Part shown: in pieces, positions 1-7,027 of the stretch | Position numbering within the stretch: the first letter of the stretch is position 1 | Layout: every line of letters begins with the position of its first letter | NCBI RefSeq assembly: GCF_000373905.1 | Contig: NZ_KB892705.1 | Coordinates: 2,723,463 to 2,787,462, forward strand | DNA length: 64,000 bases | Origin: Mycobacterium sp. 155 | GTDB taxonomy: Bacteria; Actinomycetota; Actinomycetes; Mycobacteriales; Mycobacteriaceae | Reading direction: 5' to 3' | Made by a program: the position numbers and the translations under genes | The notes under the pieces: model-generated | What the model was told of the DNA's origin: nothing | Database searches by the model: none | Seen by the model: only the letters and a program-made list of their open reading frames with translations

Positions 1-116
1 GTCGATGCCCACCGAGGGCACTGGGATGGGGCGGAGCCGCCGTAGTACTGCGAGGCCGGGAAAGCCGGTCACATCGGGAAGGGCGGCAGTAGGACACGCA
101 GAATACGGAGATTGCC

Positions 117-1571
117 ATGTCAGAAGATGCACCGATGAATATCGGTGCCGCGCTGGAGTTGCCGTCCGTGGCGGCCCAGCGGGTACTGAGGATGCAGACC
201 AAACTGCACTGTTGGGCGATGGCCGATCGTGGTCGTCGGTTCGACGATCTGTTCAACCTCGTGGCGGACCCGTGTTTCCTCGCGGTAGCGTGGGCACGGG
301 TCCGGGAGAACACCGGTGCCCGCAGTGCGGGGATCGATAAACGCACCGCCCGCGGCATTGAGGCTAGTGCCGATGGTGTCGTCGGGTTCCTCGAACAGTT
401 GCGGGACGCATTGCGCTCCGGCATGTTTCGACCGGTACCGGTGCGGCGAGTCGAGATACCCAAAGCCAGCGGCAAGGTCCGCAAGTTGGGTATCCCGACC
501 GTGGCCGATCGGGTGGTACAGGCGTCGCTGAAGCTGGTGCTGGAACCGATATTCGAAACGGATTTCTCCGATTCGAGTTACGGGTTCCGGCCGCAGCGAC
601 GGGCTCAGGACGCGATCGAGGACATTCGGATGTTCGCTCACCGTGGTTATGAGTGGGTGTTCGAAGCCGACATCGCAGCGTGTTTCGACGAAATCGACCA
701 CACTGCCCTGCTGCACCGGATACGTGGTCGGATCGGCGATAAACGCATCCTGGGGTTGGTGAAGGCATTCCTGAAGGCCGGAGTGCTCGGCACCGACGGC
801 ACCACCTATGACACCTACACCGGAACTCCCCAGGGCGGCATCCTCTCGCCGCTGCTGGCCAACATCGCTCTGTCGGTTATCGATGACCACTTCGACAATC
901 GCTGGGCGGCCCACCGGCACGGATCGGCCCGCAGGACCCATCGCCAGCACGGCGGAGCGACGTATCACCTCGTGCGATACGCCGATGACTTCGTGGTTCT
1001 GGTCTTTGGCCAACGCGGGCACGCCGAACAACTGTGGGAGGACATGACCGATCTGCTGGCACCGATGGGGCTGCGGTTGGCCCCGGCCAAGACGCAGGTC
1101 GTGCATATCGACGAGGGCTTCGACTTTCTGGGATTCCGCATCCAGCGGCATATCCAGCGGGGAAGCAACCGGGCATACGTCTACAGCTACCCGTCGCGCA
1201 CCTCGCTGCAGACGATGCGACGCAAGCTCAAGACGGTGACCAAACGGATTACCCACCAACCCGCCGATCAGCTGTTCGGGCAACTGAGCCGGATGGTCCG
1301 CGGTTGGGCCCAGTACTTCCGGCACAGTTCAGCCAGCCGGGCCTACTCCCACATCGCCAACTACATGTGGTGGCGGGTGTGGAGCTGGCTGCTGCACAAA
1401 CATCCCCGCACCGGCAAACGGGCCCTCTGGGCCCAGTACCACGTGCGCCGCTGGCCGCAGTACAACGGTGTTCGGCTCTACAACCCCACCACGATGAGCA
1501 TCCAGCGCTATCGCTACCGGGGCTCGAAGATCCCGACACCCTGGGCAACACCTATCGTCGTCCCAGCTTGA
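117..1571 (+). CDS. ltrA: Group II intron reverse transcriptase/maturase
   Basis: Intron-encoded protein of 484 residues that binds the intron RNA, helps it fold and splice, and reverse-transcribes it into a new DNA target. The reverse transcriptase domain covers about residues 60-330: 'TPQGG' is at about 237-241, and the catalytic YADD box at 288-291 lies within 'VRYADDFVV'. A basic group II maturase domain X follows (about 350-450), ending in a 'RRWPQYNGVRLY' region. No C-terminal HNH endonuclease is visible, so target nicking would rely on another route. ATG at 117 opens a full-length frame with no internal stop or frameshift. The gene ends 9 nt before domain V, as usual for an ORF looped out of domain IV. 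Confidence 0.93.
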   Translation: MSEDAPMNIGAALELPSVAAQRVLRMQTKLHCWAMADRGRRFDDLFNLVADPCFLAVAWARVRENTGARSAGIDKRTARGIEASADGVVGFLEQLRDALRSGMFRPVPVRRVEIPKASGKVRKLGIPTVADRVVQASLKLVLEPIFETDFSDSSYGFRPQRRAQDAIEDIRMFAHRGYEWVFEADIAACFDEIDHTALLHRIRGRIGDKRILGLVKAFLKAGVLGTDGTTYDTYTGTPQGGILSPLLANIALSVIDDHFDNRWAAHRHGSARRTHRQHGGATYHLVRYADDFVVLVFGQRGHAEQLWEDMTDLLAPMGLRLAPAKTQVVHIDEGFDFLGFRIQRHIQRGSNRAYVYSYPSRTSLQTMRRKLKTVTKRITHQPADQLFGQLSRMVRGWAQYFRHSSASRAYSHIANYMWWRVWSWLLHKHPRTGKRALWAQYHVRRWPQYNGVRLYNPTTMSIQRYRYRGSKIPTPWATPIVVPA

Positions 1572-1579
1572 CCTACGGA

Positions 1580-1671
1580 GAGCCGGATGCGATGAGAGTC
1601 GCACGTCCGGTTCGGGGGCGCGGCGGCGGGAAATAGCCTGAGCGACAAGCTCAGACACTACGCCCGCCGCC
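1580..1671 (+). ncRNA. Group II intron ribozyme domains V and VI
   Basis: Domain V is the 34-nt hairpin at 1580-1613, with the near-invariant outline 'GAGCCGGATGCGATGA' and 'GTCGCACGTCCGGTTC' and the catalytic AGC triad at 1581-1583. Domain VI appears to be the hairpin closed by 'GGCGGCGGG' (1622-1630) pairing with 'CCCGCCGCC' (1663-1671), with an inner 'ctgagc/gctcag' stem and unpaired A residues that could supply the branch point. These parts look intact, consistent with a splicing-competent intron. Confidence 0.85.
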
Positions 1672-1674
1672 GAC

Positions 1675-1956
1675 GCCTACTGGGAGGACGGCGGGCGCAC
1701 CGACCTGGACAATCTGGTGTTGGTATGCCCATATCATCACCGACTGCACCATCGCGGGGGTGTCACCATCACCGGACCGGCTGACCGACTCATCGTCACC
1801 GATGCCGCCGGGCGACGACTCAGTGCAGGGTCCCTGGCCCGGCCACCAACCACACCCCCACCCGACGTCCCACCCTGCCCCGGACCCACCGGCGAACACG
1901 CCAACTGGTGGTGGTACACACCCTTCCAACCCCAACCACCACCATCGACGAACTAG
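1675..1956 (+). pseudogene. 3' exon of a DUF222/HNH endonuclease gene interrupted by the group II intron
   Basis: Immediately after the intron the forward frame reads 'YWEDGGRTDLDNLVLVCPYHHRLHH', the typical end of the HNH nuclease motif in the DUF222 (13E12-repeat) family of actinobacteria. A Pro-rich tail follows to a stop at 1954-1956. The N-terminal DUF222 part and the first half of the HNH motif must lie upstream of the intron, outside the window. The gene is split at the DNA level; it would be functional only if the intron splices. The exact first exon base is uncertain within about 6 nt. Confidence 0.75.
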
Positions 1957-2094
1957 GGTCTCCGCGAGCAGATCCTCGACCGACGTCGCACCGGCCAAGG
2001 CCAATCGCTGCGCAAGTGTCGTCTGGATATCGGCAGGCCCGAGTCCGAGCGCCTCGTCGATGATCCGCTGGGTTTCGTCGTTGTCGCTTCCCAC
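1957..2094 (-). pseudogene. Truncated ORF of unknown function, N-terminal remnant
   Basis: A GTG-started frame (2094 downward) encodes about 48 natural-looking residues ('MGSDNDETQRIIDEALGL', 'LAQRLALAGATSVEDLLAETLV'). It then runs into sequence antisense to the HNH exon, where composition becomes Trp/Gly/Pro-rich noise. The likely reading is that the 3' part of this gene was lost when the HNH/intron segment arrived. No family is recognised. It is divergent from the hypothetical gene at 2141. Confidence 0.35.
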
Positions 2095-2140
2095 GCCGGC
2101 GACGGTAGCTCACCAGGCGTAGTGCTGTCAGGATGGCCGG

Positions 2141-2917
2141 GTGGACCACCACGTGGAGTCGACGGAGATCTCCGATGTCACCGATGCGCTGGGCCTGTGG
2201 CGGCAGCTGGTGTCGGGTGCTGTCGGCCGTCCACTGCCGCCGGCTGTCGCGGTCGATGCATTCCGACGAGTCCACCGCGGGGGTGAGTCGGGCGCCTTCG
2301 ATTCCGCCCTGCTGCTGTGTACCGACTGGCACTGGCGCCGCGTGAGCGCGCAGGTGCTTGCCGGCATCGTGGAGTCAGGCATCCTCGACGATGACGACCA
2401 AGATCGGCTCGCCGACACGCTGCTCTGGCAGGAGCGGGTGCACTACCGGCACCCGATCTGGTGGGTCGGCACCAGCTTCGTCGAGTACCGCCTCGGCGCT
2501 CCAAAAGCGGGCCGGACGATCCGCGTCCACCCCGACACTCTCGCTACTGCGGACCGCAGTGTGTGGCCGCCGCTGCGAACCTGGGCTGCTGGCCACGTTC
2601 TGTGTCGAGGCCGAGCTGCAGCCGACGACGTCCTGCAACACGCACGGTCGCTGCCGGCCCGCGACGCGGCAGCCGTCGTGACCGGAGCCGTCCGCGTAGC
2701 CGACGCCCTTGACGACGATCAGGCGCGAACCGTGCTGAATGCGGCGTTGGACTGGGGACATAAAGCACCCCGCAAGGCAGCCCTGGAACGGCTGCTTGCC
2801 AGCGGCGACGACGAACTGGTTCAGGCGCTGGCCGCAGACGATCCAGACGCCTCGATCCGACAGTGGGCATCCGAACAACTCTTCAGCAAAGCCACCCAGG
2901 ACGGCCTATTCGACTGA
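2141..2917 (+). CDS. Hypothetical protein with HEAT-like C-terminal helices
   Basis: A 258-residue protein starting at GTG 2141 (AGGA about 8 nt upstream). No family is recognised and no signal peptide or membrane segment is present. The N-terminal half is rich in Trp and acidic residues ('HPIWWVGTSFVEYRLG'). The C-terminal third has alternating helices ('RKAALERLLASGDDELVQAL', 'DDPDASIRQWASEQLF') resembling HEAT/armadillo-type repeats. It sits in the accessory patch beside the intron-bearing HNH gene, with no operon partner. Confidence 0.55.
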   Translation: MDHHVESTEISDVTDALGLWRQLVSGAVGRPLPPAVAVDAFRRVHRGGESGAFDSALLLCTDWHWRRVSAQVLAGIVESGILDDDDQDRLADTLLWQERVHYRHPIWWVGTSFVEYRLGAPKAGRTIRVHPDTLATADRSVWPPLRTWAAGHVLCRGRAAADDVLQHARSLPARDAAAVVTGAVRVADALDDDQARTVLNAALDWGHKAPRKAALERLLASGDDELVQALAADDPDASIRQWASEQLFSKATQDGLFD

Positions 2918-2997
2918 CGCACCATGCATCCCATCCGTTGAGCGCCTCCGTCGTCGGTGGGATCCACCAGATGTGCAGTCGGATGCGAGACACACCG

Positions 2998-3291
2998 CTA
3001 GCTAGTGCCCAACGGATCGATGGTCCACGCGATGTAGAGCACCGCCGCGCTGACGGTGGCCGTGGTGACGAAATCGATCGCCCGGGTACGCACCACCAGC
3101 AGGCCGGCCCGGTCATCGGTCAAGGTCAGCCGCAGCGCCGCAGCCACCCCGACACCGATGCCGATGACCAGCGCACCGCGCCGCCAGTAACCCGCCACGA
3201 CCAGGGCGAACGCCGCGATGAAGATCAGCCCGACCACGAGGATCGGCCATTGCCGGGCGAACAGCTTGTGGGCGAATTCCTGGACGGTCAC
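2998..3291 (-). CDS. Small membrane protein (DUF3017 type, Rv3355c-like)
   Basis: A 97-residue protein with about three hydrophobic segments ('[22 protein letters not shown]', '[19 protein letters not shown]' region, '[16 protein letters not shown]'). The chosen start is GTG at 3291 because it overlaps the folD stop (GTGA). The longer upstream frame is out-of-frame folD sequence. A small membrane protein directly after folD is conserved in mycobacteria. Its function is unknown; translation is probably coupled to folD. Confidence 0.75.
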   Translation of the reverse strand: MTVQEFAHKLFARQWPILVVGLIFIAAFALVVAGYWRRGALVIGIGVGVAAALRLTLTDDRAGLLVVRTRAIDFVTTATVSAAVLYIAWTIDPLGTS

Positions 3292-4139
3292 GCCAGTTTC
3301 GACTCTTCGAGCTCGACGACGTTGGTCAGCAGGAACGCGCGAGTCAGCGGGCCGACCCCGCCGGGATTCGGCGACACGTGACCGGCCACCTCCCACACAT
3401 CGGGGGCCACGTCACCGGTCAACTTGCCGTCGACTCGACTCACCCCGACGTCGACGACGGCAGCGCCCGGCTTGACCATGTCCGCAGTCAGCAGATGCGG
3501 TACGCCGACCGCCGCGATGATGATGTCGGCCTGCCGGGTTAGGCCAGGCAGATCACGGGTTGCGGTGTGACACAACGTCACCGTGGCGTTCTCCGAGCGG
3601 CGTGTGAGCAGCAGACCCATCGGACGGCCAACCGTGATACCGCGGCCGATCACCACCACGTGGGCCCCCGCGATCGGCACGTCGAACCGGCGCAGCAGAT
3701 GCACGATGCCGCGCGGGGTACAAGGAAGTGGTGCCTCTACACCGAGGACCAGCCGGCCCAGGTTGGTCGGGTGCAGCCCGTCGGCATCCTTGGCCGGATC
3801 GATGCGCTCGAGCGCCGAGTTCTCGTCGAGGTGCCTGGGCAGCGGCAACTGCACGATGTAGCCGGTGCAGTCGGGGTTGGCATTGAGTTCGTCGATGGTG
3901 GCATCGAGTTCGGCCTGCGAGATGTCCGCGGGCAGATCGCGCCGGATCGAGTTGATACCGACCTTGGCGCAGTCGGCATGCTTGCCGCGCACATAGGCCT
4001 GCGATCCGGGGTCGTCACCGACCAGTACGGTGCCCAACCCGGGCGTCCGGCCCGCAGCAGTCAATTTCGCTACGCGCTCTTTGAGATCGGTGAAGATCTC
4101 GTCGCGCGTGGCCTTACCGTCCAGCGTTATCGCACCCAC
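3288..4139 (-). CDS. folD: Bifunctional methylenetetrahydrofolate dehydrogenase/cyclohydrolase
   Basis: Interconverts 5,10-methylene-THF and 10-formyl-THF in cytosolic one-carbon metabolism, using NADP. The 283-residue protein shows '[22 protein letters not shown]' (catalytic Lys/Tyr region, near residues 40-60), the 'GYIVQLPLP' motif and '[14 protein letters not shown]', with the Rossmann fingerprint '[17 protein letters not shown]'. The start was taken at GTG 4139 ('VGAITLDG'), matching the family length of about 281-285; upstream residues in the frame are not family-like. The adjoining membrane gene overlaps the stop codon. Confidence 0.95.
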   Translation of the reverse strand: MGAITLDGKATRDEIFTDLKERVAKLTAAGRTPGLGTVLVGDDPGSQAYVRGKHADCAKVGINSIRRDLPADISQAELDATIDELNANPDCTGYIVQLPLPRHLDENSALERIDPAKDADGLHPTNLGRLVLGVEAPLPCTPRGIVHLLRRFDVPIAGAHVVVIGRGITVGRPMGLLLTRRSENATVTLCHTATRDLPGLTRQADIIIAAVGVPHLLTADMVKPGAAVVDVGVSRVDGKLTGDVAPDVWEVAGHVSPNPGGVGPLTRAFLLTNVVELEESKLA

Positions 4140-4281
4140 ACTGTCATTCTGACAGGCCGCCTCGCCGACTCCCCGCTGTGCACAGTTCTCCGGACGTGTT
4201 CTAGCGCCCAAGGCCGACGATTTCCCGCCACACCCACTGGGTGATCACTGAAGCGCCGGATTCTCTGTCAATCTGAGGGGT

Positions 4282-5196
4282 ATGCGGGAGACCGCCGACG
4301 ACGCGATGGTGACCTACCGCTACGTGCGGGTCGGTCTCGTCGCGCTGGTGGTGTTCCTGATCGTGTCGCTGGTATTAACAGCCGCACATAGCTGTCTGCA
4401 GGGTTCGATCAGTGCGTTCTTCTACACCCGCACCCATGCGGTGTTCCTTGCCGCGCTCTGCGCCATCGGCGTCTGTCTGATCGCCTACCAGGGCAGCCGC
4501 ACCGCCGAGGACGCGCTTCTGAACTTCTCCGGATTCATGGCGTTCATCGTGGCCCTGATCCCGACCGGCAGCGCCGGGGTGTGCCGAGCCTGGTTGCCGA
4601 CTGTGGTCGACCCGCTCGGCGGCGTCGCCAACAACGTCACCGCCCTGTTCGTGGCCGCGGCCGCCGGTATCGCGCTGTATCTGGCGCTGAGCCGGTGGCG
4701 GCCACCCCAGCCGGAACCCACCGCCGAAGACGAGGAGTGCGCCACCGCCGCAGCCCTGTGGAAGTGGCTGGCGAAGGCCCTGTTGAAGACCGAATCCTGG
4801 TTACCCAAAGCCTTGTTCGCACTCGCGGTCATCGGTGCGCTGGCGCTGTTCTCGGACTGGTTCATGGCGCGGGCGCACGCGTTCGCCGCGGTCGCCATGT
4901 TTCTGGCGATCACGATGGTCGCCGTCTATCACGCGTGCTACGCCCGGGCCGCCGGGCGCCAGCAGCGGGCCCGCTTCTACGCCGTGATCGCGGTGCTGAT
5001 GCTGGCCACGGTGGTCCTGGCCGTGGTACTGCTCGTCAAGCATGTGGAGTTCGGCCTGCTGCTCGTCGAACTCCTCCTGATCGGCCAATTCGCGCTGTTT
5101 TGGGCTGTGCAGACCTGGGATGTCTGGGAGCCCCGCGACAAGTATCCCGGCGAGGCGGTACCCGCGCTGGCCAATACGCCTCAGGCCGCCCGGTAA
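4282..5196 (+). CDS. Multi-pass integral membrane protein, function unknown
   Basis: A 304-residue protein starting at ATG 4282, with GAGGGG just upstream. About seven to eight hydrophobic segments are visible, starting at 'VGLVALVVFLIVSLVL' and ending at 'LLVELLLIGQFALFWAV'. A cytoplasmic-looking loop ('RWRPPQPEPTAEDEECAT') splits them into two groups. No catalytic motif is recognised. The gene is divergent from folD. Its last 16 nt overlap the end of the convergent PQQ-repeat membrane gene, leaving no room for a separate terminator. Confidence 0.72.
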   Translation: MRETADDAMVTYRYVRVGLVALVVFLIVSLVLTAAHSCLQGSISAFFYTRTHAVFLAALCAIGVCLIAYQGSRTAEDALLNFSGFMAFIVALIPTGSAGVCRAWLPTVVDPLGGVANNVTALFVAAAAGIALYLALSRWRPPQPEPTAEDEECATAAALWKWLAKALLKTESWLPKALFALAVIGALALFSDWFMARAHAFAAVAMFLAITMVAVYHACYARAAGRQQRARFYAVIAVLMLATVVLAVVLLVKHVEFGLLLVELLLIGQFALFWAVQTWDVWEPRDKYPGEAVPALANTPQAAR

Positions 5197-6959
5197 CCGT
5201 CGATCAGCAGGTTCTGCCCATCGCGCCGCAGCACAAGCACGGCGCCCGGGACCGGGATCATGCCCTCGACGGCCGCCGCGGGAACCTCTCCGGATTCTGC
5301 ACACGTGGTGCTGTCGAAGGTGCGCAGCGCCGGTTGGATGCCTCGGTCGGCGACGACGAAGCTGCGGGGAAAGGCCAGGTAGGACAGTCCGGCCGCACGA
5401 CCGGGCACTCGACTGTTAAGTCCGCTGACATTCCTACCGACCGTGCAACGTTGCTTGCCGTCGGCGCCGAACAACGTCAACTGCCGGTCCGAGACGACGA
5501 ACTCGTCACTGGGCCCGAGGGACGGTTGCGGGAACCCCTGTTCGGGTAGCGCAGTGACCGTCTTCCGCGCGATGTTCGCGTACGACGGTGCCTGCGGCGC
5601 GCCGAACCCGTCGAACTGCAGGAACACCCCGACGGAGTTGGCGGGCGCGGCTATCACGTCCAGCGGTCCCCCCTCTTGTTGCTGGTGTTCCTGCGGGCGC
5701 GCCGCATGCAGCACCGTCGTATCCCACTGGGTGTGGCCACTGGCAGGGTCGAGCGCGATCAGCCGGATGTCGACACCGGCCGTCGAGGTGCAGCGAGCGA
5801 TCGACACCACCCACGAGCGTGTGTCGGCGTCGATCTCGCCGTCCGCGCACTCCGACGGGTTTGGATCCGGCACAGTCCAGGCTGATCTGCCGGTGCGGGT
5901 GTCGAACCGAGTCCACGACGCCACATCCCGGAAGACCAGGAACGGCACGTCCCGGTCGCCGGCATGCCCGACAGCCTCCAGCAGCCGGGGGTCGGCGCTC
6001 GTCCACAGCTTCGCCCCGGTGACGGCATCGAGTGCCACCAATGCCCGACCCAGGGAGACCACCACGGTGGCGCCGTTGTCATAGACCGAGATGCCGTCGA
6101 CGACGACATCGCTCTGGCCGGTGCGGGCATAGTGCCAGCGCTCGGTGCCGTCGATGCCGTAGGCCGTCACGCGGTGGTTGGTATAGACGACAAAACCGGC
6201 TCCGGCGGCAGCGATCTGATAGTGCCCGGGTTTGCCGCCGATCGCACCGGGCGCCTCGGCATCGAACGCGTCGGGGACCGTGAGGCCGAATCCGCGCCGG
6301 CCGAGCGCCGACGGCAATGCGGGCACATCGGTCGCGGCAGCCATAGACGCGTCGACAAAGCGGTCGTCGTCGCCGGCCCGCAGTGCGCCGACGGTCACCA
6401 CGACCCCGGCGACCACCGCGATGACCACGCCCACCGCGACCAGCCGCAGGCTGTCGCGCCCCAGCCGGGCGAACGCCGCGGTGGCCAGCAGAGTGGCGAT
6501 CGCGCCGGCCACGCAGAGCAACCACGCCGCCACGCCGGCTGCCAGTGCCGGCGTCACCGGATACGCCTGCGTGAGCGTGCGGTAGAACGCCGGTATTCCC
6601 TGCGTGAAGTACGCGAAGAACACCAGGACTGCCAACGACACCAGGATCACCGGTATGCCCGGCAAATGTCGTCCGGCACGCCCACGCTGCCGGACACTGA
6701 CCATCGCGGCGATCAGCAGCAGTGCCACCACAGTCACTGCGAGCGGGATCCGGCTCGGCAGATCCGCACCCCAACGGTGCAGACCACCGATGAACCAGGC
6801 ATCAAGACCGAGCGGGCGCGGCGGCCCCAACCGGCTCCACCACGCGAGCGCGACCGCGCACACCAGCAATCCCACCGCGACGCCGGCACATACCGTCGCC
6901 GCCGGCCGCAGCACCGCGCGAATTCGTTCAGTCGCCTCATCCCAGGCCATGCGGGCCAT
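5181..6959 (-). CDS. Membrane-anchored beta-propeller (PQQ-like) protein
   Basis: About 592 residues. The first ~220 carry some five membrane segments (for example 'AGVAVGLLVCAVALAWW' and 'LVAVGVVIAVVAGVVVTVGA'). The rest resembles an extracytoplasmic PQQ-type propeller, with repeats such as 'GFVVYTNHRVTAYGIDGTERW', 'ALVALDAVTGAKLW' and 'LIALDPASGHTQWD'. No pyrroloquinoline enzyme active site is recognised, so a binding or scaffold role is more likely than dehydrogenase activity. The start is ambiguous between ATG 6959 and 6950. It is divergent from the FHA-ABC gene across about 70 nt, suggesting shared control. Confidence 0.72.
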   Translation of the reverse strand: MARMAWDEATERIRAVLRPAATVCAGVAVGLLVCAVALAWWSRLGPPRPLGLDAWFIGGLHRWGADLPSRIPLAVTVVALLLIAAMVSVRQRGRAGRHLPGIPVILVSLAVLVFFAYFTQGIPAFYRTLTQAYPVTPALAAGVAAWLLCVAGAIATLLATAAFARLGRDSLRLVAVGVVIAVVAGVVVTVGALRAGDDDRFVDASMAAATDVPALPSALGRRGFGLTVPDAFDAEAPGAIGGKPGHYQIAAAGAGFVVYTNHRVTAYGIDGTERWHYARTGQSDVVVDGISVYDNGATVVVSLGRALVALDAVTGAKLWTSADPRLLEAVGHAGDRDVPFLVFRDVASWTRFDTRTGRSAWTVPDPNPSECADGEIDADTRSWVVSIARCTSTAGVDIRLIALDPASGHTQWDTTVLHAARPQEHQQQEGGPLDVIAAPANSVGVFLQFDGFGAPQAPSYANIARKTVTALPEQGFPQPSLGPSDEFVVSDRQLTLFGADGKQRCTVGRNVSGLNSRVPGRAAGLSYLAFPRSFVVADRGIQPALRTFDSTTCAESGEVPAAAVEGMIPVPGAVLVLRRDGQNLLIDGYRAA

Positions 6960-7027
6960 CGTCACACACGCCGCCACGCGTCCATGGCGCGGCAATTCGA
7001 GCAGCCGGACCGATAGAGTTGGTCCCG

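Larger units (their letters stand above)
1..1674 (+). mobile_element. Group II intron, 5' end outside the window
   Basis: The stretch before the maturase ORF has the conserved look of the ribozyme part that precedes domain IV ('gggcggagccgccgtagt', then 'cacatcgggaagggcggcag'). It is followed by an intron-encoded reverse transcriptase and then by a clear domain V and a domain VI-like hairpin. The 3' splice site lies near 1674-1680, where an HNH-endonuclease reading frame resumes. The 5' half, with EBS1/2 and the 5' splice site, is outside the window, so class and target cannot be fixed. The intron is orientated with its host gene, so splicing would restore the message. Confidence 0.88.
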
